Assembly: GCA_963743285.1 (NCBI GenBank)
Contig: CAVUPF010000001.1
Location: 806,001 to 870,000, forward strand
Reading direction: 5' to 3'
DNA length: 64,000 bases
Source: CAVUPF01 sp963743285
GTDB lineage: Bacteria > Actinomycetota > Thermoleophilia > Solirubrobacterales > 70-9
In this document: piece after piece, positions 34,594 through 41,985 of the stretch
Position numbering within the stretch: position 1 is the first letter of the stretch
How the letters are laid out: every line of letters starts with the position of its first letter
Notes under the pieces: model-generated
The model's database searches: none
What the model saw: only the letters and a program-made list of their open reading frames with translations
Told to the model about the DNA's origin: nothing
Translations under genes and position numbers: made by a program

Positions 34594-35550
34594 ATGGCGG
34601 AGACCTACACTGCGTTTGGCCTGACGCTGCGATCATCTTTCCCTATCGCGGGAATGGCGCCGGCTGAAGATGGCGGGCCTCAGGCGCTCGACCTCGTGCT
34701 CGAAACGGCGCGAGGGTTGGAGGCGGCTTGGAGCGGGGCGCGCGACCCCTCGCTCTGGCGGGGCCGCCTCGGCGACGGCCGTGAGCTGACGATCAAGTGG
34801 GGGAGGGAGGGTGACCTGCTCTTCGCCTACGGCCAGCGGGCGCGCTTCCATCTCGACCCGAGTGCGGCTCTGCTCCGATGTGCGCCGCGCGAGGCAGCCG
34901 ACCTGGGTTGGCAGCGGGTGCTGGTGAACCGGGTGCTTCCCAACGTCAGCCTGGCCCGCGGTCGCGAGGCCCTGCATGCAAGTGCCGTGCAGACGCCGCT
35001 CGGGGTGCTGGCGATCGCGGCGCCGAGCGGCGGCGGGAAGTCGACGCTCGCCGTCGAGATGATGCGACGCGGATGGCCTCTGTTCGCCGATGACGTCTTG
35101 GTTTTGGGCAGGGGACGAAACGGAGTCGAAGCAATGCCTTCGAGCCCTCACATGAACGTGGCGATCGGCGCCGTCGACCCCCCACCTGCGGAGGAGCTGG
35201 GCGAGACCCTGGGCATTCTCAACGGCGAGCGGTGGATCGCCGTGCGCAGCGCGGCGCGCGAGACGGCGCCAGTGGCGGCTGTCGCTCTGCTGGAGCGCAA
35301 AGCGGGCCTTGCCCTCGAAGCGCAGCCATTGCCGAGCTCCCCCCTTGCCCTCGCCCCCTACATGCTAGGCCTGCCCGACGAGGAGGGGCCCGACGCCCGC
35401 CGTCGCTTCGCGCTCTACTCCGACCTGGTCGACTCGGCGATGCTCCTGCGGCTCAGCGCCGACCTCGTCGATCGCCCGGCCGAGCTCGTCGACGTGATCG
35501 AGCGGAGTCTTGACCTGAGCGCGCTCCTCGCCGTCGAAAGCGCGGCATGA
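34594..35550 (+). CDS. HPr kinase-like protein of a lasso-peptide cluster (first copy)
   Basis: A 318-residue P-loop protein. An N-terminal domain of about 125 residues precedes LHASAVQTPLGVLAIAAPSGGGKSTLAVEM, with Walker A at about 143-151, and LFADDVLVLGRG supplies the Mg-binding Asp pair as in HprK. In paeninodin-type clusters such kinases phosphorylate a Ser at the C-terminus of the lasso precursor; in other clusters their role is unknown. It opens the lasso operon and overlaps the ABC ATPase gene by four bases. A second HprK-like gene at 37874-38812 has the same layout but limited similarity. Confidence 0.8.
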   Translation: MAETYTAFGLTLRSSFPIAGMAPAEDGGPQALDLVLETARGLEAAWSGARDPSLWRGRLGDGRELTIKWGREGDLLFAYGQRARFHLDPSAALLRCAPREAADLGWQRVLVNRVLPNVSLARGREALHASAVQTPLGVLAIAAPSGGGKSTLAVEMMRRGWPLFADDVLVLGRGRNGVEAMPSSPHMNVAIGAVDPPPAEELGETLGILNGERWIAVRSAARETAPVAAVALLERKAGLALEAQPLPSSPLALAPYMLGLPDEEGPDARRRFALYSDLVDSAMLLRLSADLVDRPAELVDVIERSLDLSALLAVESAA

Positions 35551-36344
35551 CGCAGCCCGCCCAGCAGGAGTTGGCGCTTCCGGGCGTGGATCTCGACGCC
35601 CGGCCCCCGGGGCTCGCACTCGGGCCCAGGCCGAGCACCGTCTCTCCTAGCCTCCCGAACGGCAAGCCCGCCTCCGCGGTAAGCGGTGCGTTCCCGCTCA
35701 CCCTGCACGACGTCAAGAAGCGCTGGCACAAGAGCCAGGAGCCGGTCCTGAGGAGTGTGGATCTCGCCCTCGACCTCGGCACCAGGACCTGGATCGGCGG
35801 TCGAAACGGCGCCGGCAAGACCACCCTGCTGCGCATCGCCGCCGGTCTGATCGACCCCGACCACGGCAGCGCCCAGGTGTGGGGCGTCACGGCGCGCGAG
35901 GACCGCGCCCGCTACCAGCGCCTGGTCTCCTTCCTGCCCGCCGGGGACCGTGGCCTCTACGCGCGCCTCACGGTCCGCCACCAGCTCAGGTTCTGGGCCC
36001 GCATCGCGATGATGCCCACCGCCGCCGTTTGCCCCGTAGTCGAGGAGACGATCCACACCTTCGAGTTGCGCGAGCTGGCCGAGCGCCGCGTCGATCGCAT
36101 GTCGATGGGCCAGCGCCAGCGCCTGCGGATCGCGATGACCTTCCTCACCGAACCAGAGGTCGTGCTTCTCGACGAGCCGCTCACCAGCCTTGATGCCGAG
36201 GGAGCCGCTCTTCTGGACCGAGCAGTCGAGGGTCTGATCGCTCGCCACGGGGTGCTGCTTTGGTGCTCGCCGAGCGGCGAACGCCTCGAGCAGTCCTTCG
36301 ACGCGCGCTGGGTCCTTGAGCACGGTCGGCTGGTGGCGGCGTGA
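35547..36344 (+). CDS. ABC transporter ATP-binding protein (lasso-peptide export)
   Basis: A 265-residue ATPase. Walker A GRNGAGKTT is at residues 85-93, the signature MSMGQRQRLRIAM near 186, Walker B VVLLDEPLTSLD near 203, and a switch region with SPSGERLE in place of the usual His loop. The first 50 residues are a Pro-rich extension not typical for the family. It pairs with the permease directly downstream (GTGA overlap). Given the operon, the transporter probably exports the mature lasso peptide and confers self-immunity. The helper is of CcmA/ABC-2 type rather than the fused exporter common in proteobacterial lasso clusters. Confidence 0.85.
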   Translation: MTQPAQQELALPGVDLDARPPGLALGPRPSTVSPSLPNGKPASAVSGAFPLTLHDVKKRWHKSQEPVLRSVDLALDLGTRTWIGGRNGAGKTTLLRIAAGLIDPDHGSAQVWGVTAREDRARYQRLVSFLPAGDRGLYARLTVRHQLRFWARIAMMPTAAVCPVVEETIHTFELRELAERRVDRMSMGQRQRLRIAMTFLTEPEVVLLDEPLTSLDAEGAALLDRAVEGLIARHGVLLWCSPSGERLEQSFDARWVLEHGRLVAA

Positions 36345-37150
36345 ACGAGCTGGGCAGGGCATGCCGCGCCTTCCTGGCAGTGATGCGTCGCGACCTACAC
36401 GTCTACCTCTCCTACCGGACACGCCTCGTCAGCCAGGCGCTGACCTCGGTGTTCAGCCTCACCCTCTTCTACTACGTCTCCCGCCTCGTGCACGTGACGG
36501 GATTCACGACGCCCAGCTCCTATTTTGGTTTCGTGGTCGTCGGCATCGCGCTGGTCGGCGTCCTTTACTCGTGCTTCTCGATAGCCGAAATGGTCAGGCA
36601 AGAGCTGGTCGCTGGCACCTTCGAACGCCTGCTGCTCTCCCCGTTCGGGGCGATCCGTAGCGTCGTGGCGATGACGTTGTTCCCGCTGATCTACGCGTTC
36701 GTGATGGCCGCGATCACGCTCGGGGTTGGGGCTGCAGTGTTCGGGCTACAGCTGCACTGGTCGACGGTGCCGCTCAGCGTCCCGGCGATGATGCTCGCCC
36801 TGCTCGCGTTTTTGCCCTTTGGTCTCCTGTTTGCCGCGCTGACGGTCGCGACCAAGCAGGGCAGCGTCGGGACCAGCTGGGTAATCGCGCTGATCTCGAT
36901 CGTCGCCGGCCTCTACTTCCCGATCTCGCTGCTGCCGCAATGGGCCCAGACCATGGCAAAGATGCAGCCGTTTACCCCGGCCACGGAGGTGCTCCGCCAC
37001 CTGCTGGTCAACTCTCCCCAGACCACCTCGACCGGCACGGCGATCGCAAAGCTCCTCGGGTTCACCGTCGTCCTGCTGCCGGCGTCGCTATACGCCCTAC
37101 ACCACGCGATCCGGGTCGGCCAGCGCCGCGGCACAATTATCGAGTACTGA
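36341..37150 (+). CDS. ABC-2 type transporter permease
   Basis: A 269-residue membrane protein with six predicted helices (for example LTSVFSLTLFYYVSRLV, FGFVVVGIALVGVLYSCF, VIALISIVAGLYFPISLLP) and the ABC-2 motif around LPQWAQTMAKMQPFTPATEVLRHLL. It starts with GTG overlapping the ATPase stop. It forms the membrane channel for the ATPase of the same operon. Twenty-one bases separate it from the B1 gene. Confidence 0.85.
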   Translation: MNELGRACRAFLAVMRRDLHVYLSYRTRLVSQALTSVFSLTLFYYVSRLVHVTGFTTPSSYFGFVVVGIALVGVLYSCFSIAEMVRQELVAGTFERLLLSPFGAIRSVVAMTLFPLIYAFVMAAITLGVGAAVFGLQLHWSTVPLSVPAMMLALLAFLPFGLLFAALTVATKQGSVGTSWVIALISIVAGLYFPISLLPQWAQTMAKMQPFTPATEVLRHLLVNSPQTTSTGTAIAKLLGFTVVLLPASLYALHHAIRVGQRRGTIIEY

Positions 37151-37171
37151 GCCATCAAGAGCGGAGCCAAC

Positions 37172-37489
37172 ATGACCGAGAATGCGACACCCAAGCCGTC
37201 GTCCCTGTTGCAGGCCAGGGTCAGGGTGCCGCAGCACGTGGTCTACCGCAGCTTCCCCTCCGAGACGGTGGTGCTCAACCTGCAGACCGGCAAGTACCAC
37301 GGGCTCAACCCCACCGCGGGGCGAATGCTGGAGGCACTCTCCGAGGCCGACTCCGTGGGGGCCGCCGCCGTGGCCGCGGCCCGCGACTACGAGCGGCCTC
37401 AGGCCGCGACCGAGCGGGACATGTGCGACCTCTGCAGTGCCCTGCTTGAGCGTGACCTGATCGAAATCGAAGGCAACGGTGCGCTCTGA
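37172..37489 (+). CDS. PqqD-family RiPP recognition element (lasso B1)
   Basis: A 105-residue winged-helix PqqD-like protein. VVYRSFPSETVVLNLQTGKYHGLNPTAGRMLEAL is the strand-strand-helix core that binds the leader peptide and DLCSALLERDLIEI is the final helix and strand. In lasso biosynthesis B1 binds the YxxPxLxxxGxxxxLT part of the leader and delivers the precursor to the protease B2 and cyclase C. Separate B1 and B2 genes are usual in actinobacteria. A ribosome site GAGCGGAG precedes the ATG. It overlaps the next gene by 11 bases. Confidence 0.88.
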   Translation: MTENATPKPSSLLQARVRVPQHVVYRSFPSETVVLNLQTGKYHGLNPTAGRMLEALSEADSVGAAAVAAARDYERPQAATERDMCDLCSALLERDLIEIEGNGAL

Positions 37490-37877
37490 CCTGAGACGCG
37501 GGCGTCTCGCGGCGGAGATCCTCGCGGCTTACCTGCGTGCTTGGCACGAGTTGCGGCGGGCACCGATCACCGCCGCCGTGGAGCGATTGCGGGCGGGGCA
37601 GTCGCCGCGACGCGCGGAAGGCCCCGCGGCACTTGAAGAGGCGCGGCGGCTGGGACGCGCCGTGGTGCGGGCCCTCACCCTGGTGCCGGGTGACACCCGC
37701 TGCCTGCGCCGCTCGCTCGTGCTGATGCAGCTGCTGGCCAGGCGCGGAATCTCCGCGCAGCTGGTGATCGGTACCCGCAGTGACCCGGACTTCCTCGCCC
37801 ACGCTTGGATCGAGCACGACGGCAAACCCGTCCTCTCGCCTGGGGACGGCTCCTTCGGGCGCCTTGTCGAGCTGTGA
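37479..37877 (+). CDS. Transglutaminase-like leader protease (lasso B2)
   Basis: A 132-residue cysteine protease of the Transglut_core3 family. The active-site Cys is in GDTRCLRRSLVLMQLL near residue 75, the His in FLAHAWIEHDGKPV near 108, and an Asp/Glu follows; these form the catalytic set. B2 cuts the leader from the precursor after the conserved Thr-x pair. The start is a GTG at 37479 within B1, and the stop overlaps the second kinase gene by four bases (GTGA). Length and layout match stand-alone B2 proteins of actinobacteria. Confidence 0.88.
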   Translation: MRSDLRRGRLAAEILAAYLRAWHELRRAPITAAVERLRAGQSPRRAEGPAALEEARRLGRAVVRALTLVPGDTRCLRRSLVLMQLLARRGISAQLVIGTRSDPDFLAHAWIEHDGKPVLSPGDGSFGRLVEL

Positions 37878-38812
37878 GCGGGAACGAAGCGACCGTCTTC
37901 GGACTCGACGTGAGCGCCGATCGCCCCCTGTCGTTCCTGCAGACGGCACTGGCGAGGCCGACCGGCCGCAGGCTCGAGGTCTCGCTGCGTGCAGGCGTTG
38001 AGGGGCTGGGCTGGCCCACGACGGCGGAGTTGATCTCCGACCAGCGCTACCACGACGGGACCGTCAGCTTCCAAATTGAGTGCGGCGATGCGGGCTACCG
38101 CATCTGGGGCCCTGAGTACGGAACTAGCCTTCTCTCCGCCGACGGCGGGCGGTTGTGGGGAGCGCCTGGACGCGGCGGTATGGCGGCCTGGCAGCGAATG
38201 CTGATCGCCCAGGCCCTGCCATTCGCCGCAGTGCTGAGCGGCCTGGAGGTACTGCACGCTAGCGCCGTGGAGGTCGACGGGGGGGCGGTCGCCTTCGTCG
38301 GTCACTCGGGCGCGGGCAAGACCTCTCTGGCGCTAGCGCTCTGCCGCCGCGGCGCCACCTTTCTCGCCGACGACGTACTGGTGCTGGAGCGGATGGGGGA
38401 GGAGCTGGTCGGCCACCCCGGGACCCCGGTCGCCGGGATCGATCACACCGAGGCCGAGCGCCTGCGTTGTATCGAGGGAGATGAGCAGTTTGAGGTGTTG
38501 GACCTCAACTCCAGGGAGAGAGTGGCACGGATGCCGGTGGGCGCGCAGCCGCTGCCGCTGCGCTCGCTGTTCTTCCTCGAGCGCTGCTCCGACGGGCCCG
38601 CTTCGCCCCGATTTGAGCCCGCTGCCGATGCTCAGGCGCTGCTCGCGGCCACCTTCAACCTGGTGTTGTCAGATTCACGGCGCCTTGCAGGCCTGCTCGA
38701 CGTTTGCGCGCTGGTCGCCGCCGGCCGGGTTGAGCGCATCCTCGCCGGCCCCGAAGTTGACGCGACGGAGCTGAGTGCAGCCGTCGAGCGCCGGATCGGC
38801 GCGTCTCCGTGA
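37874..38812 (+). CDS. HPr kinase-like protein of a lasso-peptide cluster (second copy)
   Basis: A 312-residue P-loop protein. LHASAVEVDGGAVAFVGHSGAGKTSLALAL places the Walker A at about 142-150, and FLADDVLVLERMGEE follows, as in the first copy. C-terminal helices (ALLAATFNLVLSDSRRLAGLLD) resemble the HprK-like proteins of lasso and PEP-CTERM/EPS loci. The GTG start at 37874 overlaps the B2 stop, and the end overlaps the cyclase start, so it is made together with B2 and C. The longer frame from 37805 overlays B2 and is not used. Confidence 0.8.
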   Translation: MSGNEATVFGLDVSADRPLSFLQTALARPTGRRLEVSLRAGVEGLGWPTTAELISDQRYHDGTVSFQIECGDAGYRIWGPEYGTSLLSADGGRLWGAPGRGGMAAWQRMLIAQALPFAAVLSGLEVLHASAVEVDGGAVAFVGHSGAGKTSLALALCRRGATFLADDVLVLERMGEELVGHPGTPVAGIDHTEAERLRCIEGDEQFEVLDLNSRERVARMPVGAQPLPLRSLFFLERCSDGPASPRFEPAADAQALLAATFNLVLSDSRRLAGLLDVCALVAAGRVERILAGPEVDATELSAAVERRIGASP

Positions 38813-40720
38813 GACGCTGGCTCGTCGGTGTCTTCGACCCGGACGGGCGCGTCGGCCCAGCGGCGCTCAGCACGGCGTTGGAACCCCACGCCGCGAGCCT
38901 GATCGACAGCCCTCCTCTTCACCTGGCCTACAGCGGTCCGCCACCAGGGTCGAGCAAACCTCTTTGCCTATTCGACGGATACCTGGACAACGCCGAGGAG
39001 ATTCTGCACGAGCTGAGAGGGGCAGACAGTGAGCCGGGCCACGCAACCTCGCACGAGGAGTTGCTGGCGGCCGGCTACCGGCGCTGGGGCCAGGAGCTGC
39101 TCGGGCGTCTGCGCGGCGATTTCGCGCTGCTGCTCTGGGACGGCGAGCGCTCGGAAGGTCTGATCGCCCGCGACCAGCTCGGCGTGCGGCCGCTCTTCCT
39201 GCACGAAACGGGCGGCGTTCTGCGCTTCGCCGGCGAGGTACGTCACCTGCTATCGCTCCTGCCCCGCCGCCCGGGTCCCGATCCGGCTGGCGTCGCCCAC
39301 TGGATCGCGGTCAGTAACCGCCCCGACACGCAGACTCTCTACGCCGGGGTCAACCGTCTTGGCCCCGGCGAGGCGCTGCTGCTCGGCCGCCGCGGGACCC
39401 GGGCGGTGCGCTACTGGGCGCCTCGTTTTATCGAGCCCCTTGACCTGGCGCCCGATGAGCTCGCCGCGCGGGTGCGCGATGGCCTCAGGCGGGCGGTGAA
39501 ACGCCGTATTGCAGCCCAGGGCCCGACCGGGGTGCTGATGAGCGGCGGCCTTGACTCCTCTTCGCTTGCCGCGCTCTGCTCCGAGGCTACCGACGCCGAG
39601 GTGTGCGCCTGCGCTGGGACCTTTCCCGACCATCCGGAGGTCGATGAGTCCGAGCTGATCGGGGAGCTGCGGCGAAGCCTCGGTCTTTTGGGTCTCACCG
39701 CGGCGGTGCGGCCGGGGGGCATGCTGGGGAGCGCGTTGGAGCACCTCGCGGCGTGGCAGGTGCCGCTGCTGAGCTGGGGCGACTTCTGGACGCTGCCGCT
39801 GATGCGCGCCGCCGCGAGGGAGGGTGTGGAGACGATGCTCGACGGCGACGGTGGTGATGAGCTCTTCGGGCCGCGCTCGTTCGTGCTCGCCGACCGCCTC
39901 CTTGCCGCCCAGCCGCGACAGGCGCTGGCGCTCGCCCGCGAGCTGCCGGGAAGTGGGTCGCACGTGCCGCGCCGGGAGGTGGGCCGCATGTTCGGCTCGC
40001 TGGCCCTCGCTGGCGCCCTGCCCTATCGACCACATAGAGTCCTCCAGGCACAGCGCACCAGGCGCGAGGCGCCCGCGTGGCTGCATCGCCGCACGGTCGA
40101 GGATCTGGTGCGATCCGACGATCCGCTCGCCTGGAAGCGTCTCGACGGGCCGCGCTGGTGGGCTCACACGGCATATGGGATCGCTTACGGGATCGAGGCC
40201 GCCGGCGTCTTCGAGCACCAACGCCGGCGGGCGGAGCTAGCTGGCCTGGCGGTCCGTCACCCACTGCTCGACCTCGATTTCGTCGAACTCGTGCCTGCGC
40301 CAGCCACCGCTCGCGACGCTCGATCGCCGCTTCACCCGACCCGTCCTGCGCGCCGCTATGGACGGCCTGCTGCCCGACGCGGTGCGGTTGCGGCCCGCCA
40401 AGGCGCGTTTTGAGTCGCTGATCGTCGACTGCCTGAGCGGGCCCGACAGAGCGGCCGTGTGGGGGATCCTCACCGACCCCGACGCAGAGCTGCGCGCGTA
40501 TCTCGATCAGAGCGAGATGCGGCACGCCCTGCTCGAGGGCGAGGCCCTGCGCCGCCAGGAGCCGTTTCGCTGGATGTGGCAGGTCTGGCGGCTGCTCACC
40601 GCGGAGCTCTGGCTGCGCTCGCAGACCTCGGCAGGGCTTCGATCACGCCCGAATCCGCCTTTCAGCCCCGCTCGGGTCGCGGTCCAGTTAACTCGCGCCT
40701 CCTACCTTTTTCCGTCTTGA
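38809..40720 (+). CDS. Lasso cyclase, asparagine-synthetase-like (lasso C), frameshifted near the 3' end
   Basis: The product closes the macrolactam ring after adenylating the acidic side chain. An N-terminal glutaminase-like domain (WLVGVFDPDGRVG, then LLLWDGERSEGLIARDQLGVRPLF) lacks the catalytic Cys, as in lasso cyclases. The synthetase domain has the PPi-loop SGGLDSSSLAALC near residue 245 and MLDGDGGDELFGPRS near 345. At about 40294 one extra base shifts the frame: the first frame ends at 40413 in a basic nonsense tail, while the next frame reads LRQPPLATLDRRFTRPVLRAA and LLPDAVRLRPAKARFESLIV to 40720. Correcting it gives about 636 residues, normal for the family. As given, the protein loses its last 100 or so residues. 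Confidence 0.82.
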
Positions 40721-40744
40721 CCAGGGGAATTCATCCTCTAGCCT
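40717..40744 (+). promoter_or_regulatory. Possible promoter upstream of the lasso precursor
   Basis: TTGACC (40717-40722) and TAGCCT (40739-40744) are separated by 16 bases and lie 89 bases before the precursor ATG. The precursor usually needs more transcript than its enzymes, so an internal promoter here would make sense. The -10 match is poor. Confidence 0.3.
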
Positions 40745-40832
40745 TTCTGACGTCAACTAGCTGATCTGCCATGCCCGAGAAAGTGAGCCAGGCGGTTCGG
40801 CATTGGTAAAGAAAGAGAAGGAGCGACCCAAA

Positions 40833-41105
40833 ATGGATAAGAGAGAGGCTCTTTCATATGAGGCCCCTCGGGTTGTCGACTATGGCGATCTGCGGGAGTT
40901 GACTGCGGCTTGCCTGGGCGGCAGTGGCGGCGATGCCTTTGGTACCCCTCTGGAACAGTCGGTGAGTACACCGTCGGTGCGAGCAACCCGGCAGCGGGAT
41001 GCAAGTCCACACCCTGATCGCAGTAACGACGACAACCCAAAGTACCTCCGCCTAGGGCTGTGCTTTAAGGTCGGGCGTGAAGGACCAACAGTCAACTTTC
41101 TCTAG
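40833..41105 (+). CDS. Lasso peptide precursor (A), core probably frameshifted
   Basis: The leader carries a perfect YxxPxVxxxGxxxxLT motif (YEAPRVVDYGDLRELT, residues 9-24). With Thr at -2 the cut falls after Ala25 and the core begins ACLGGSGGD, placing Asp at core position 9, right for a nine-residue macrolactam ring. AAGGAG at 40818-40823 precedes the ATG by nine bases. As given, the frame runs 90 codons, with an odd Arg- and Asp-rich end. Adding one C to the CCCC run at 40945-40948 instead gives a 61-residue precursor ending at 41017, with a core of 36 residues rich in Gly, Ser and Thr and ending in CKSTP. I think the shorter version is the natural one. Precursor last in the operon, followed by a terminator. 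Confidence 0.82.
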   Translation: MDKREALSYEAPRVVDYGDLRELTAACLGGSGGDAFGTPLEQSVSTPSVRATRQRDASPHPDRSNDDNPKYLRLGLCFKVGREGPTVNFL

Positions 41106-41146
41106 TTACACATCTGGCTACACAGTTGTGGTTAAGGGTCGCTTTG

Positions 41147-41180
41147 CGACCGGCAGTCATATCGGCTGTCGGTCGTTTTT
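41147..41180 (+). terminator. Rho-independent terminator after the lasso operon
   Basis: CGACCGGCAG (41147-41156), a nine-base loop, CTGTCGGTCG (41166-41175) forms a ten-base stem with one G-U pair, followed directly by TTTTT (41176-41180). This is the best terminator in the window and marks the end of the lasso operon. Confidence 0.85.
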
Positions 41181-41351
41181 ATGGCCGTGGGCGGTCACCA
41201 CGTCACCTCAGCTCGGCCAGTGGAGCTCCTGCCAGGATTGAAGACGGATCGCAAGTCCTAGGCGGGGAACGACGTTCATAGGTTGTGTCGAGCATCTGCC
41301 AGGAGGAACCGTTCAGCGTCCGGGGTTCTGGCTGGCGTACCGGACTCGGGT

Positions 41352-41985
41352 TTGACGCTCGTAGTTGGGGGAGACCAGCGCATCGGTGCAATCCTCGAAG
41401 AACAGGGGTTCGAGTTCACACTGCTCGATACAGCCAAGGAGCTGTTCGACTCCGACGCAGTTCCCTCCTTGGTCATCCTCCAGGTAGAGGGAGCGCTGTC
41501 GCAGACGGTGACGGGTGAGCTGGAGCAGCTGAGACGGGAGGTCGATCGGGTACAGGTGGTGTTCGTTTGCGCCGACATCCGGCCGGGGGAGCTCCGTGCC
41601 GCTCTCGCCGCCGGTGCCGCAGGCGTGGTGATCGAAGCTCAGCTGGCTTCCGCGCTCGGCCCCTGCTTGGCGGCGGTTCGGGCCGAACAAGTCTGTGTGC
41701 CGATACAGCACTCTCGGCAAATCGAACCGGCTGCTCTCTCTGCGCGCGAGAAGCGAGATCCTCGGCTTGGTTGTGATGGGTTACATGAATAGCCAGATCG
41801 CCGAGCAGCTCTTCGTCGCGGAGAGCACCGTGAAGAGCCATCTCTCCTCGGCCTTCGGCAAACTGGGAGTGCGGTCTCGCAACGAGGCGGTGGACCTTAT
41901 CCTCGACCCCGAGCGCGGCCTGGGAATGGGGATCCTCTCGCTGGGTGGCGAGCCGGTCGAGGCGGCGGTGGTCACGGCAACATGA
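41352..41985 (+). pseudogene. LuxR-family response-regulator-like protein, frameshifted
   Basis: The first frame reads a receiver-like domain (LTLVVGGDQRIGAILEEQG, VFVCADIRPGELRAALAAGAAGVVIE) in which the position of the phosphoacceptor Asp is occupied by Gln (SLVILQVEG), then ALSAREK. At about 41754 one extra base shifts the frame; the next frame continues EILGLVVMGYMNSQIAEQLF and VAESTVKSHLSSAFGKLGVRS, a LuxR/GerE helix-turn-helix, to 41985. The start is uncertain (TTG 41352 or further upstream). The stop overlaps the ATG of the initiating sugar transferase, so it probably regulates or is co-regulated with the EPS genes that follow. The intact coupling suggests that the frameshift is recent or an assembly error. 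Confidence 0.65.

Noticed and set aside
35415..36422. Minus-strand 335-residue frame opposite the lasso ABC ATPase
   Set aside because: The plus strand has intact Walker A, signature and Walker B motifs; the opposite frame is a GC-rich shadow.
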